Source of the DNA: Stentor coeruleus
Taxonomy: Eukaryota > Ciliophora > Heterotrichea > Heterotrichida > Stentoridae
NCBI GenBank assembly: GCA_001970955.1
Contig: MPUH01001240.1
Location: forward strand, 1 to 20,460
Length of the DNA: 20,460 bases
Reading direction: 5' to 3'
Shown here: positions 1 through 8,996 of the stretch, piece after piece
How positions within the stretch are numbered: the stretch's first letter is position 1
Layout: each line of letters opens with the position of its first letter
The notes under the pieces: model-generated
Databases searched by the model: none
Told to the model about the DNA's origin: nothing
What the model saw: only the letters and a program-made list of their open reading frames with translations
Made by a program: the position numbers and the translations under genes

Positions 1-209
1 AAATATAACTCGAAAAATCTTAATACCAACTAGAAACTATATTTATGCTTATCTTAAGTCATGCTTTTGTAGATATCATAAGCCCAAAGTAATAAATACA
101 CAATTTAACTCATTTCCAGATTTTAATTTTTCATGATTAATTGATTTCTAGGACTTCATAAATTATTACATTTTAATAGGTATTTCTATAAATATTATTC
201 ATATAATCT

Positions 210-1595
210 TTATTTCCAGTTACCAAATATTGAACTGAGGTATTTAAAAACATCATAATTTGATTTTAATTCAGCTTCATTGATCTGAGAGTTTGAAGAT
301 TCTAATTCAGTTTCTATATATATTAAAGCTTCATTAAAATATTTCGAAAGAATATATCGTGGATTTATCTTAAGAATCTTTTTTTCAGCTTCGTGTAATC
401 TTTTTAATATCTCACCTTGTTTAACTGAAATGATTTTGTCAACATCCTCTTTGCTTGTAAATACATTTTTATCTATAGAAAATTCTTTTAAAATTTCTTC
501 AATCGTAGACTCTTCTTCAACAAATTTTTTATGAGCATGGGCATGCTGAAGTGAGCCACATCCACAAACTCTGCATAATTTTTCACTGTTCATACAAGCA
601 CAATTATCAAAATATTGTGTTCCGTATACTCCTTTAAAACTTAAATGACAATTTTGATGACAGACAACTAGATGTGTTGTGCAGATTGTATTATGATAAG
701 CAGTTTCAACCGATTTTTTTGTAATAACTATGTATTCTTGGTTTTCTATACCACTTCTTATAGAATTAATATTTTCTAAATGATTAATTAACTCTGCAAT
801 TTCTTTCATGATATTATTATGAATCGCAAATAACTCATGATATTGGGTTGTTTGCTTAGCATCCATTAGAAAAGCATTCTGAAAAATTGCCCTTAGACTT
901 TTTTCTGATTTTTTTAGCTTATTCTGATATTTCATTGCTTTCTCTTGTTTTGCTTGATACTGTTCAATTGGGCAGCGAAATACCGAGTTGTTCAAAAAAA
1001 ACCTTTGTTGTATTGGAAACTGATACCAGTCACTATTTAATTCTTTATTTTTATCACAAGCAAAGTTAACAATCAAAAAAACTGAAGTTTCAAAATCACT
1101 TGGTATAGTATTAGAAATCCTACGAACATTATAATTAAACGCAGGTGTCATTCTATTATCACTATATTTTTCTGTAAAAAATATCGCATTAAACTGTTTA
1201 ACTCTTTTAGCAGCATTGATAATTTCATTAACATTTTTATCATCATCTCTAATACCTCCAGTCGAAGTTATACCAGGAGTGTCAACTATTAAAACAGTTT
1301 TATAATTGGTAATTTCACCTGATATTTTATAAAAATGAGCATATGTGGTTTGACTTTCACCTTTATGTTCATCATTTCTTTCACAGACCCCATCGTCAAA
1401 TTCAGGGCTTATTATCGGATAATTTTCGCATTTTATAGCAACTTGAAGTTCTGTGATTTTGCTTTGTAATGAAATGTTTACAATAGTGTTAATAAGAGTT
1501 GATTTTCCACTACCTGAAGAGCCTATGATTAATATGCTATAATCGTAAGGCTCGAGGTTTTCATCTTGTTTTACAGCTCTAGCAAATGTAGACAT
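210..1595 (-). CDS. P-loop GTPase-like protein with C-terminal Cys/His cluster (gene A)
   Basis: A 461-residue intronless frame starting at the ATG at 1595 and ending in TAA. A classical P-loop GSSGSGKST lies at residues 25-33, a switch-I-like Ser/Thr stretch (SQTT) near 81-84, and a G3 motif VDTPG at 104-108. No NKxD G4 is evident; the expected beta strand reads LIVNFACDK (174-182). A Lys/Glu-rich, probably coiled-coil helix follows (about 213-240). Residues 305-355 then hold a dense Cys/His cluster: CHQNCH, CAC, C-x2-C-x-C and HAHAH. That layout should bind zinc. From memory it resembles uncharacterised eukaryotic GTPases with a CxxCGC...H module after an AIG1/MMR_HSR1-like domain; the family was not checked. 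It is related to the genes at 2857 and 4261 (same P-loop and DTPG plan; cluster shared with the latter). A nucleotide-binding role is well supported; the cellular function is unknown. Upstream context is TATAATAATAAA directly before ATG. Confidence 0.85.
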   Translation of the reverse strand: MSTFARAVKQDENLEPYDYSILIIGSSGSGKSTLINTIVNISLQSKITELQVAIKCENYPIISPEFDDGVCERNDEHKGESQTTYAHFYKISGEITNYKTVLIVDTPGITSTGGIRDDDKNVNEIINAAKRVKQFNAIFFTEKYSDNRMTPAFNYNVRRISNTIPSDFETSVFLIVNFACDKNKELNSDWYQFPIQQRFFLNNSVFRCPIEQYQAKQEKAMKYQNKLKKSEKSLRAIFQNAFLMDAKQTTQYHELFAIHNNIMKEIAELINHLENINSIRSGIENQEYIVITKKSVETAYHNTICTTHLVVCHQNCHLSFKGVYGTQYFDNCACMNSEKLCRVCGCGSLQHAHAHKKFVEEESTIEEILKEFSIDKNVFTSKEDVDKIISVKQGEILKRLHEAEKKILKINPRYILSKYFNEALIYIETELESSNSQINEAELKSNYDVFKYLSSIFGNWK

Positions 1596-2040
1596 TTTAT
1601 TATTATAAATAAATGAGTATTAAAATTTGATAGGGATTTAAAATAAGATGATTAGGTTAATATTTTGTATGGGTTTGAAATTGTTTTGGGTTTTTATATT
1701 ATATGAAAAAAATTAAGTGAAATAAATTTTAAATAGTTTTGCCAAGTTGTTGACTTGAGGTAAAATTAAATAATGTTGGATTGATTTATGAAAATCTCTC
1801 AATTTCGCTAGTTATAATTTTATTATATTTTAATTCCATCCAAGTCAGTATTGCTTTCTATGCTGCAACATATTAAAAGGCTATAAATAAAATAGTATTT
1901 TTGATATAAAAATTGAATTTCTCTGCTGATTTTTTCGCAGTTTGCTTGTGTAAGCTATATAATCAATTAGTTATTTTCAAAGTTTTTATTTAGTCATTCT
2001 GCTATTATACAATTATAAGGTCTTAAATATAAAATCTCTA

Positions 2041-2165
2041 ATTTTTACTTGCTGAAGTTTCGATCAAATCCTTTTACGAGTTGTTCCAGATCTTGTTTGC
2101 TTTATTTTTACTTGCTGAAGTTTCGATCAAATCCTTTTACGAGTTGTTCCAGATCTTGTTTGCTT
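2041..2165. repeat. 62-bp direct repeat, two copies one base apart
   Basis: Positions 2041-2102 and 2104-2165 are identical over 62 bp, with a single T between them (period 63). The repeat covers the 3' end of the minus-strand coding remnant, so the remnant's last 20 or so codons appear again after its stop. It may be a real recent duplication or an assembly-overlap error; two other local duplications occur in this window. Confidence 0.9.
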
Positions 2166-2366
2166 ATTTCATCGAGAAGTTTATCATTGAGATTTACTTG
2201 TCTTGAGCTATTTTAGGAATCCATAATTGATCATTTGGTTATGTTGATAAAATCAATGTTATCTTGATTATTTAAATACTGAAACTAGAAATTATTATAT
2301 TTAATTAGTTTTATTTCCTTTAAAATAATATCATACTTATTTTTATTGCAAACATCTTCAATTTTT
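2108..2366 (-). pseudogene. Possible decayed coding remnant
   Basis: On the minus strand one frame reads protein-like for about 85 codons and ends with TAA at 2108-2110. It is interrupted by in-frame TAG (2285-2287), TGA (2231-2233) and TAA (2213-2215). The last uninterrupted part, about 34 codons, has balanced charged and aliphatic composition (for example LLDEISKQDLEQLVKGFD). It also has a higher GC content than its surroundings. The interrupting stops cannot be removed as 15-nt GT-AG introns. No family was recognised. It could be the tail of a dead gene or a chance open stretch. Confidence 0.3.
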
Positions 2367-2856
2367 TAAAGGAATTTTGTGAATAATTTTTCTATATTAT
2401 ATAAAATAAAAACCTCAAAATAAGAAAATCTAGAATTATTATGCTAGTAAATTGATAACAACTATATATCTTTAATGAAATTTTACGTTAAAAAGTATTG
2501 ATTTATGGCAAAAAAAAATTACAAAAAATTGTAGACATTTTCTTGTTTGAAAAATTTAATCTCTAAAGGTACTATTGTGTTTTTAATTTTTTTATGTTTC
2601 TCTAAGCTTAAGATTTTTTTTATTGAAATGTAGACAGTTTTTTGTATAAAATATTATATAATTTGTATTAAATTTTGACTCAAGATAGTAACCCTTATTC
2701 TCTATAATTTAATATTTAGAATTTAGTAAGCCATCCTTAGCTAAAATATAGGCATTGCTATCATAAAGATATGATGTAAGTTTAAATTATAAAGTTCTGG
2801 ATACCATATCTAGGTATTAGTGATTCTGTGTTAAAAAAAAGTTTTTATAATATATA

Positions 2857-3954
2857 ATGTCAATTAGAAGCCTTAGTCTTGTAAGAGGCAATAATCTATC
2901 AGAAGAAGAATACAAAGATTTGCGTAAAAATATTACCAAGATCACTGAAAGTGAGGCTAAAATGGGAAAATTTAAAATCAAAATCATGTTTATCGGAGCT
3001 GCTGGAAGTGGAAAATCTTCGTTAATCAACTCATTTGCTAATTATTCCTACTCAAAAGATATACTTGACTATTTTATAGTCTCTGATAATGAAGGTCCTT
3101 CTTGGATGCCGAATATTTTCACAAACATCCGAGGAAGAGATAGAATCGGATCACCAAAAGCTAAAATCCAAGAAAGGTTGACAACCTCTATTCTTTATTA
3201 CAATTTCAAACTAAATGACTTAAATTTACTGTTAATCGATACTCCAGGTTTATCTGAAAGTAACTCAGGCTCATCAAAAGAAGATATTCAATTCCTTAAA
3301 GACACTAAAAATATTATCAAAAACTTAGAAATACAAACTATAGTGTTTTTACAAAAATCAACAGACCAATCACTATGCAAATCTGTAAAATCCTATGTTC
3401 TAAGCTTAAATGAATATATTTTAGCAAATAATATCAACATAAAAATTGTTTTAGCGTTAACATTTTACCCAGGATCTATCGCATTTAATATAAATGAACT
3501 ACCTTTTAAAATAATTGGGAAGATAAAAGTAGACAATGGTATTTTTAATTACAAAGACCAAACCAAACAAACTAAAGCTAGAAAATTATGGTTAAAAATT
3601 GATAAAGTAATGTTTTCCCTTGTTCAGCATTTTATCGCTGGTGTAGAACTAGAAAGTATAGAATATGTTAATAAAAGTGAAGATACTAACTGTCAGCCTA
3701 TAAAGGATTGTGTGAACAGTAGTATAACTGGGCCTAGAATTGAAAATGAAGAAAAGAAAGGTGGCATTGAGTCTTATTGTGAAAAGAAAGAGCCTAATAT
3801 TAGTGCTGCTGTGCCTAGTACAGAGAAAAATAATGGGACTAAAGAATTTATATATAGTTCGTGTCTTCAGAATGCGAAAAGAAATAAAATATTAGGGTTA
3901 AGAGATCAGTATGGGAAAATTCCAACTTTTAATATGCGGATAAAGAATAGCTAA
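2857..3954 (+). CDS. P-loop GTPase-like protein lacking the Cys/His tail (gene B)
   Basis: A 365-residue frame, ATG at 2857, TAA stop. A short acidic/basic N-terminal helix (residues 15-36) precedes a GTPase fold: P-loop GAAGSGKSS at 47-55 and G3 LLLIDTPGLS at 124-133. The strand where G4 (NKxD) is expected reads LALTFYPGSI, and the same LTFYPGSI block occurs in the gene at 4261. The two are therefore close paralogues and this motif is a family signature. After about residue 255 the sequence becomes polar and low in predicted structure, with scattered cysteines but no C-x2-C...H module like those of the neighbours. The protein thus looks like a shortened or diverged member. The ATG is preceded by TATAATATATA. 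Function unknown; GTP binding is likely from the motifs. Confidence 0.82.
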   Translation: MSIRSLSLVRGNNLSEEEYKDLRKNITKITESEAKMGKFKIKIMFIGAAGSGKSSLINSFANYSYSKDILDYFIVSDNEGPSWMPNIFTNIRGRDRIGSPKAKIQERLTTSILYYNFKLNDLNLLLIDTPGLSESNSGSSKEDIQFLKDTKNIIKNLEIQTIVFLQKSTDQSLCKSVKSYVLSLNEYILANNINIKIVLALTFYPGSIAFNINELPFKIIGKIKVDNGIFNYKDQTKQTKARKLWLKIDKVMFSLVQHFIAGVELESIEYVNKSEDTNCQPIKDCVNSSITGPRIENEEKKGGIESYCEKKEPNISAAVPSTEKNNGTKEFIYSSCLQNAKRNKILGLRDQYGKIPTFNMRIKNS

Positions 3955-4260
3955 TTTTAGGAAAGTAAGTTAAAATAATCAATTATAGTTACTAAAAATG
4001 TTATAAAATTTTATATAATACAGGCAATTTAAATACTATCAAACACAAGCATAAATATAATTTACAATATAAATTATATTAAACACAGAATTCATACAAA
4101 CTTAAATTTGAATATCAAATCATAATAAATCTTTATTTACCTCTAGGATACTCTAAATAAAATTCTTTTTAAGTAATCATATTCTCTTATAATTTCATAA
4201 ACACATATCAAAAACCTTCAAAAAAATATTCTACATTTTGAAAATAATAAATAAAGGGCA
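3955..4260. other. AT-rich intergenic region upstream of gene C
   Basis: 306 bp of AT-rich sequence between two plus-strand GTPase genes. No open frame, RNA gene or repeat was recognised. The last 60 bases (ATAATAAATAAAGGGCA before the ATG) probably hold the start signals of the next gene. Confidence 0.5.
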
Positions 4261-6329
4261 ATGACAGAAAAAAACTATGAGCAAGAATATGAAAGTTTCT
4301 ATGAATTAGAAATCGTTAAAAAAGCTGATATCAGAATATCCTTAGTCAGTAATTTCCCAGAAAGTCATAATGATTTTTTACAACAATTAGCAGTAAAATA
4401 AAAATAGACCTTATTACCTATAAATTTAGAAGTTCATAAACCCTTACCTAGTATCTTTGAAAACTCATGTATTTTTAACACAATTGGAAGAGATGAAAAT
4501 AAAATTTCTTTAGTGCATATTCCACATTTAATCGATGATGATAAAATAAAATTTCTTTAGTGCATATTCCACATTTAATCGATGATGATTTCTTTGATGA
4601 TATAGTTGTCTATGTCTGTTATGGGAATATGGATGATAATACTAATAATAAACTGAGCAAAATTTATAGCATGAACAATAGAATGATGATTATTTATATT
4701 AATGAATCATATTCTCCTTATAAAATATCAACAATCACTACAGTTAAAAATAACCCTAAAGTCACTGATATTTTAATAGAAACTAATCAACAATTCACTT
4801 ACGAATATACTTTAGCATTAAATTCATTAATAGACCAAAGCATGATTTTCGCTATAGAAAGCCATGAACTTTATAAAAAATCTAAAATTTATGAAGGTTT
4901 TTTAAAAGAAATCATAATAAAAAACTATTATCTTAACGATTGCAAATATTACCTTAAAAAATACTCAAAATACAAACTTGGGCTTTTTTCTTCGAAATCT
5001 TATCATCAGAAATGCACAACTTTTAATATAAAACAAGCTTTTCAAGTCTGTAAATTCCTAAATTCCTCCCAAGATTTAATATGCAATATATGTTCATGTA
5101 GCTATAAAGATCATTGTTTATCAAGATTCAAATTAAAAGAAATCATATTAGAAAAGTTTGATTTATCAGACTTATCATACGAATTTCAAAGTTTCACTAA
5201 TGATTTATATAAAAGTATAAATTTGCCATACGATCCTAAAAACCAGATTCATTTAAATATTGAAAATAAAATCCAAGACATTAAAGAAAATATTTGTATT
5301 AATCACGAGTACTTTGAATACTTTTTCGGAGATATCAAAGATTACACCTTAGAAAATTCACAACTTGTATTTGTAATAGGTGAAGAAGGAAGTGGGAAAA
5401 CAACTTTGATTAGAAAAATAATAAACAATCAAGACCAAGATTCAGCTGATAAGTTTTTTGACGAGATAAAAACAAAAAGCGATTCTAACAGCGCAGAAGG
5501 ATATAAAGTTTACAACATTAAAAAAAAAGGGTATTTAAACTCTAATCTTATTATCATAGAAAGCCCTGGTATAAAAAGTCTTGTCAACAGTCTTGATACA
5601 GAAAATATTCAAAGTATAATTTCAATGATAAAAAGTCTTCCTAGCATATCTACTATAATATATACTCATAAATCTGATACTAGATGGTTAAATCCATCAA
5701 TATTTCAAATAAGAAACCTTATAAAAGAAGAAGTCCAAAATGTAAATCAGATAAAATTCATTTATGTCTTAACATTTTACCCTGGATCAATAGTTTATAA
5801 TGATAAATACTGCGAAAAAAACTCTTTGAAAATTAAAATCAATATGAGGTCATCTGAAACTAAGATAATAAAAGAAAAATCGAAGAAAGATCATGAAAAA
5901 ATGATTACAAAAGTGAATAAAATATTCAAGGAAATTGTTTATTGTAATAGTTCTGATGAGATGATGGAATTTGCATGCAAGATAATTTTGAATCAATATG
6001 GAGACCTTTTAGTAAATATATATAAACAAACAACTTTAGATTATGTCAATGTTATAGAAAGATACGAAATGGATGCTTGTATTAAGCTTGATAATGTGAA
6101 AATTGTAGAAGGATTTGATTTAGAAGTGTTAAATAATATATTTGAAAACTCAGCTTGCAAAATATGTGGAAAAGGGCAAAATTCTCATATTGCATCAAAT
6201 ATAAAATATGATATTGAGCCGATAAGCTTGAAAGATCTGCTTACAATGATGCTAAACCCAAGTTCTAATCATTTTATTGAAAACGTAAAGAAAATGCTTA
6301 AAAACATTTCTCCGCAAAAAAAATCATAA
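4261..6329 (+). CDS. Double-unit GTPase-like / Cys-His protein, frame broken by a 47-bp duplication (gene C)
   Basis: Exon 1 runs from ATG 4261 to 4392 (44 codons) and a 15-nt intron (4393-4407) restores the frame. The frame continues to a TAG at 4558-4560, created by a perfect 47-bp tandem duplication. With one copy ignored the frame is continuous to TAA at 6327-6329, giving about 668 residues. Unit 1 (to about nt 5130) has no P-loop but ends in an ICNICSCSYKDH cluster, so it looks like a degenerate GTPase-like part plus zinc module. Unit 2 has P-loop GEEGSGKTT (nt 5379-5405), a changed G3 (IIESPG in place of DTPG) and the LTFYPGSI block shared with gene B. It ends in a second cluster, ACKICGKGQNSH (near nt 6150-6190). 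The internal duplication suggests tandem fusion of two family members. Whether the gene is dead or the 47-bp repeat is an assembly error cannot be told from sequence alone. Confidence 0.75.
4393..4407 (+). other. 15-nt intron in gene C
   Basis: GTAAAATAAAAATAG lies between GCA and ACC codons (phase 0). Without removal the frame meets TAA two codons in; with removal it continues through coding-like sequence into the rest of the gene. Length and GT-AG borders match the tiny introns known from Stentor. Confidence 0.85.
4496..4589. repeat. Perfect 47-bp tandem duplication inside gene C
   Basis: 4496-4542 and 4543-4589 are identical, directly abutting 47-bp copies. 47 is not a multiple of three, so the second copy shifts the frame and creates TAG at 4558-4560. 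Reading through only one copy gives ...LIDDDFFDD... continuously. Neither a 15-nt intron nor any GT-AG segment in the repeat repairs the frame. Confidence 0.95.
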
Positions 6330-6633
6330 TTTTTAATGCATTTGACTATTTGAAATCTTAATATTCATAAATTCCTTAATCATTATAAAATAAACCTATA
6401 ATCCTCAAACATAAACATAAAAAAACTAATAAAAACCATAAACACAACATTACACACAATAAAAAATTTCCAATAAAAAAACCTAATATTTTATCCAAAA
6501 AAAAGCTTAATCTTTGCATATAAAATCCGCAACATTTTTTTCTAACAAAATCATAATGTTGCCATACAAAAAAATCCATTTTTTAATTAAAAACACGAAT
6601 TATAGTTAGAAAAACTACATAAAAATTTATAAA
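6330..6633 (+). promoter_or_regulatory. G-poor 5' flank of the MYND-kinase gene
   Basis: About 300 bp without a gene. From 6361 to 6540 a hand count gives roughly 3 G against 33 C, the composition seen upstream of several genes here. It ends in AATTTATAAA directly before the ATG at 6634. The short open stretch on the minus strand is rich in Phe, Leu and Cys and looks like a by-product of this composition. No other element was recognised. Confidence 0.5.
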
Positions 6634-8172
6634 ATGGAGTGCACTCTGCCTGAATGTACCAAACCTGTCACTGACAATACAACATGTGAAGTGTGTTTTA
6701 TACCAAAATACTGTTCCGAAGAATGTAGAATCAAAGATTCAGATTTTCATTTAGAATCCTGCAGACCTCATATATACACCCTAAAAGACTTCACATTCGC
6801 AAAAGATATAAAAATCCTCGGTACTGGAGCATATGGCGAGGTACAACTTGTGCAGAAATCCGACTCCAAAAAGCTTTTCGCTATGAAAATATACAAAAAA
6901 TCTACAGTCGCCAACATAATCCCATTAAAAGTCCTCTTTAGAGAAATCTCTTTACACAAATCCTTAAACCACCCAAACATAATCCGTTTATATGACCATA
7001 TAGAAGATACAATAAAAATCTATATCATCTTAGAATACGCAGAAAAAGGTAGTCTATTTAACATAATAAGAAAACGAATAAAGCTTTCTGAAAACGAAAT
7101 CTGGCCTATTTTCACACAGATTTGCGTAGGTTTGAATTATTTACATACAAAAAACCTTATTCATAGAGATATTAAACCTGATAATTTGCTTATAAACAAA
7201 GACGATATAGTAAAAATATGTGATTTCGGGTGGACAGCTCGAGGTACAGAACCTAGAAGTACATTTTGTGGCACTTTAGAATACATGAGCCCAGAAATGG
7301 TCAATAATCGTCCACAGACTTATAAAGTCGATATTTGGGCTTTAGGGGTATTATTTTATGAAATGCTTCATGGAACTACTCCTTATAGAGCTAAAAACCC
7401 TAGGGAAATGGCTAGGATGATAGATGATGGTGTTTATAATATTGGCACTCATGTATCAAATTCAGCTAAAATACTTTTATCCTTATTGTTACAAGAAGAC
7501 CCAGAAAATCGCCCACCGATTATAGAAATTCTTAAAACTCAATGGGTCCAAGAGTATTGTGATAATAAAATTAGACCTGGATGGAAAGTTAAACATCCAA
7601 CTCATGGAGAAGGGGTTGTTAAAGATTGTATTGGGCTGGTTTGTAATGTTGGGTTTAGGGATAAAGATGTTGAGATTATAGAAAATGAGTTGATTAGGAT
7701 TTGTACAGTTTTAGATGAAGTTGGGGAAATTATGTATGAACATTCAATTTCGGTGCATTTAAAGACTAAACTGGATATGAATAAGACTAATTTAAAAGTT
7801 TCACCTTTATATAAGAAACTTGGTATTGATATTAATGGACCACCTACTGCGGTTTATATTAAGCCTGCGATTAAATCAGCAAAAAATTCTAGGACGAACT
7901 CTGGGAATAATTCTGGGAACAACTCTCCTACGGTTAGATTTGAACCAGGGATATGCTTTGAACCTACAAGAAAAAACCCTAGATTGCCTAGAAGTCCTAA
8001 AGGTTTTGAAGAAGTAAAAAGAAGCCAACAACTGCCAATAAGGAAAATCATGAAACACGACTTTGAAGGAATCAACCTTTCTCCAGAACCCGTCCCAGGC
8101 TATGCCCAAAGGCGATTCGGAACCCCAAAAAGCAGTTTCTTACAGAAATTCAAGAAACCAACAACTGATTAG
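6634..8172 (+). CDS. MYND zinc finger - Aurora-like Ser/Thr kinase fusion
   Basis: 512 residues, TAG stop. Residues 3-43 form a MYND finger: C3, C8, C18, C21, C27, C31, H39, C43, including YCSEEC. The kinase domain spans about 53-306: glycine loop GTGAYGEV (63-70), Lys85 in AMK, Glu104 in helix C, HRDIKPDN (177-184), DFGW (197-200), T-loop Thr210 in RSTFCGT, SPE (219-221) and an Arg near 293. All catalytic residues are present. DFGW plus TFCGTLEYMSPEM points to the Aurora group. After the kinase, residues 315-355 carry a small basic beta-rich segment (VKHPTHGEGVV) like KOW/Tudor-type barrels. A Ser/Asn/Pro-rich tail (about 415-512) follows. MYND fingers usually bind proline-rich partners, so targeting through the N-terminus is a reasonable inference. 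Substrates are unknown. TATAAA abuts the start codon. Confidence 0.9.
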   Translation: MECTLPECTKPVTDNTTCEVCFIPKYCSEECRIKDSDFHLESCRPHIYTLKDFTFAKDIKILGTGAYGEVQLVQKSDSKKLFAMKIYKKSTVANIIPLKVLFREISLHKSLNHPNIIRLYDHIEDTIKIYIILEYAEKGSLFNIIRKRIKLSENEIWPIFTQICVGLNYLHTKNLIHRDIKPDNLLINKDDIVKICDFGWTARGTEPRSTFCGTLEYMSPEMVNNRPQTYKVDIWALGVLFYEMLHGTTPYRAKNPREMARMIDDGVYNIGTHVSNSAKILLSLLLQEDPENRPPIIEILKTQWVQEYCDNKIRPGWKVKHPTHGEGVVKDCIGLVCNVGFRDKDVEIIENELIRICTVLDEVGEIMYEHSISVHLKTKLDMNKTNLKVSPLYKKLGIDINGPPTAVYIKPAIKSAKNSRTNSGNNSGNNSPTVRFEPGICFEPTRKNPRLPRSPKGFEEVKRSQQLPIRKIMKHDFEGINLSPEPVPGYAQRRFGTPKSSFLQKFKKPTTD

Positions 8173-8220
8173 CTTCATCTAATAAAATGGCAAATCAAAG
8201 CATAGGCTAATAATAATAAC
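8173..8220 (+). other. 48-bp gap between two same-strand genes
   Basis: Only 48 bases separate the kinase stop from the next ATG. The gap contains CTAATAAAAT, which includes AATAAA, eleven bases after the stop, and TAATAATAATAAC just before the next ATG. It must hold both 3' processing signals of the kinase and start signals of the next gene, unless they lie inside the coding regions. No 15-nt GT-AG segment could join the two frames. Confidence 0.6.
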
Positions 8221-8991
8221 ATGTCCAGAGTAAAAGCAGTAAGTTTTTCCGAGAACAAAGTCGGTAAAAGAATCAAAGCATCAAAAAAAAAGTTATCATG
8301 GGCTCTTGTCATAGATGAACAAGAGCTAAAAATTGACCTTTACCTATCAAAGCTTTCAAGAAAAGTAAAAGTTGCCGTGAACACTGAAATTAAATATACA
8401 GGCAAACAAACAAAAGGTGTTATGTTTCAATTTACCCACGAGTTCAATGGTCATCAAATAAATCTTATTCAACAAGGAAAAATTTATGACCTAAGAATCG
8501 ATAGTGTGTCTTTTGATTTTATGCTCATGCAAGATAAGACAAAAAACGAGTTTACTTATGATTATAAAGAACCAGAAGTGCAAATTGTAGAACCTTCTGT
8601 ACCTGAGCCTAAGAAAGTAACAACAAATCCTTTTGAAGACTTATTTGATGAGCCGAAAGAAGAATATAAAGACCCAGTTATTGTTGAAAGCCAGCCTAAA
8701 AAACTTAAGCCTTTTACTATAAAACCCCCACCACAGCAAGGACAATTTAAAGGTGTTGGAGTTTTTCAAGCACCTAATATTCAGCCTGTGAAGGCTCAGC
8801 TTGCATCAGATCTTTTTGATAATCCATCAAAGCCTGTAAGCCAACAAGCTAGAACAGTTAGCCCAGTTCCTCTTGTAATGCCAAGTTTCCCTCAAGCTGA
8901 TAATCCTTTTAAGACCGGAAACCCATTCAATAACTCCCCTAAAGCCCATCAGCCAAATTATTACTATACAGGCCCTAATTATCATAAGTAA
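8221..8991 (+). CDS. NPF/DLF-motif protein with FAIM1-like beta domain
   Basis: 256 residues, TAA stop. Residues about 25-102 are beta-strand-rich (WALVIDEQEL, KVKVAVNTEI, FTHEFNGHQINL, YDLRIDSVSF). The end of this block resembles the FAIM1 beta-fold, whose second half has H-x-I and D-L-x-I-D-type strands, but the match is weak and partial. The C-terminal half is disordered and Pro/Gln-rich, with three NPF motifs (136-138, 228-230, 234-236) and two DLFD motifs (140-143, 197-200). NPF binds EH domains and D-x-F-type motifs bind clathrin-adaptor appendages, so a role as an endocytic or trafficking adaptor is inferred. It lies 48 bp after the kinase gene and converges on the SIAH-like gene with 5 bp between stops. 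Confidence 0.8.
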   Translation: MSRVKAVSFSENKVGKRIKASKKKLSWALVIDEQELKIDLYLSKLSRKVKVAVNTEIKYTGKQTKGVMFQFTHEFNGHQINLIQQGKIYDLRIDSVSFDFMLMQDKTKNEFTYDYKEPEVQIVEPSVPEPKKVTTNPFEDLFDEPKEEYKDPVIVESQPKKLKPFTIKPPPQQGQFKGVGVFQAPNIQPVKAQLASDLFDNPSKPVSQQARTVSPVPLVMPSFPQADNPFKTGNPFNNSPKAHQPNYYYTGPNYHK

Positions 8992-8996
8992 AAGTT

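Larger units (their letters stand above)
1596..2856. other. Long intergenic region between divergent GTPase genes A and B
   Basis: These 1.26 kb hold the 5' flanks of both neighbours, a 62-bp direct repeat at 2041-2165 and a decayed coding remnant on the minus strand (2108-2366). The rest is AT-rich with frequent stops in all frames. Phrases on the minus strand around 1850-1990 read briefly like protein but are broken by stops. No RNA gene was recognised. It is long for this compact neighbourhood, where other gaps range from 5 to about 900 bp, which fits a lost gene. Confidence 0.5.

Noticed and set aside
7854-8109. Minus-strand open stretches opposite the kinase tail
   Set aside because: They overlap the well-supported kinase frame, lie in its Ser/Asn/Pro tail and show no domain of their own.
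8173-8220. Kinase and NPF protein as one spliced gene
   Set aside because: No GT-AG segment of 15-16 nt near the TAG would remove the stop and keep the frame.
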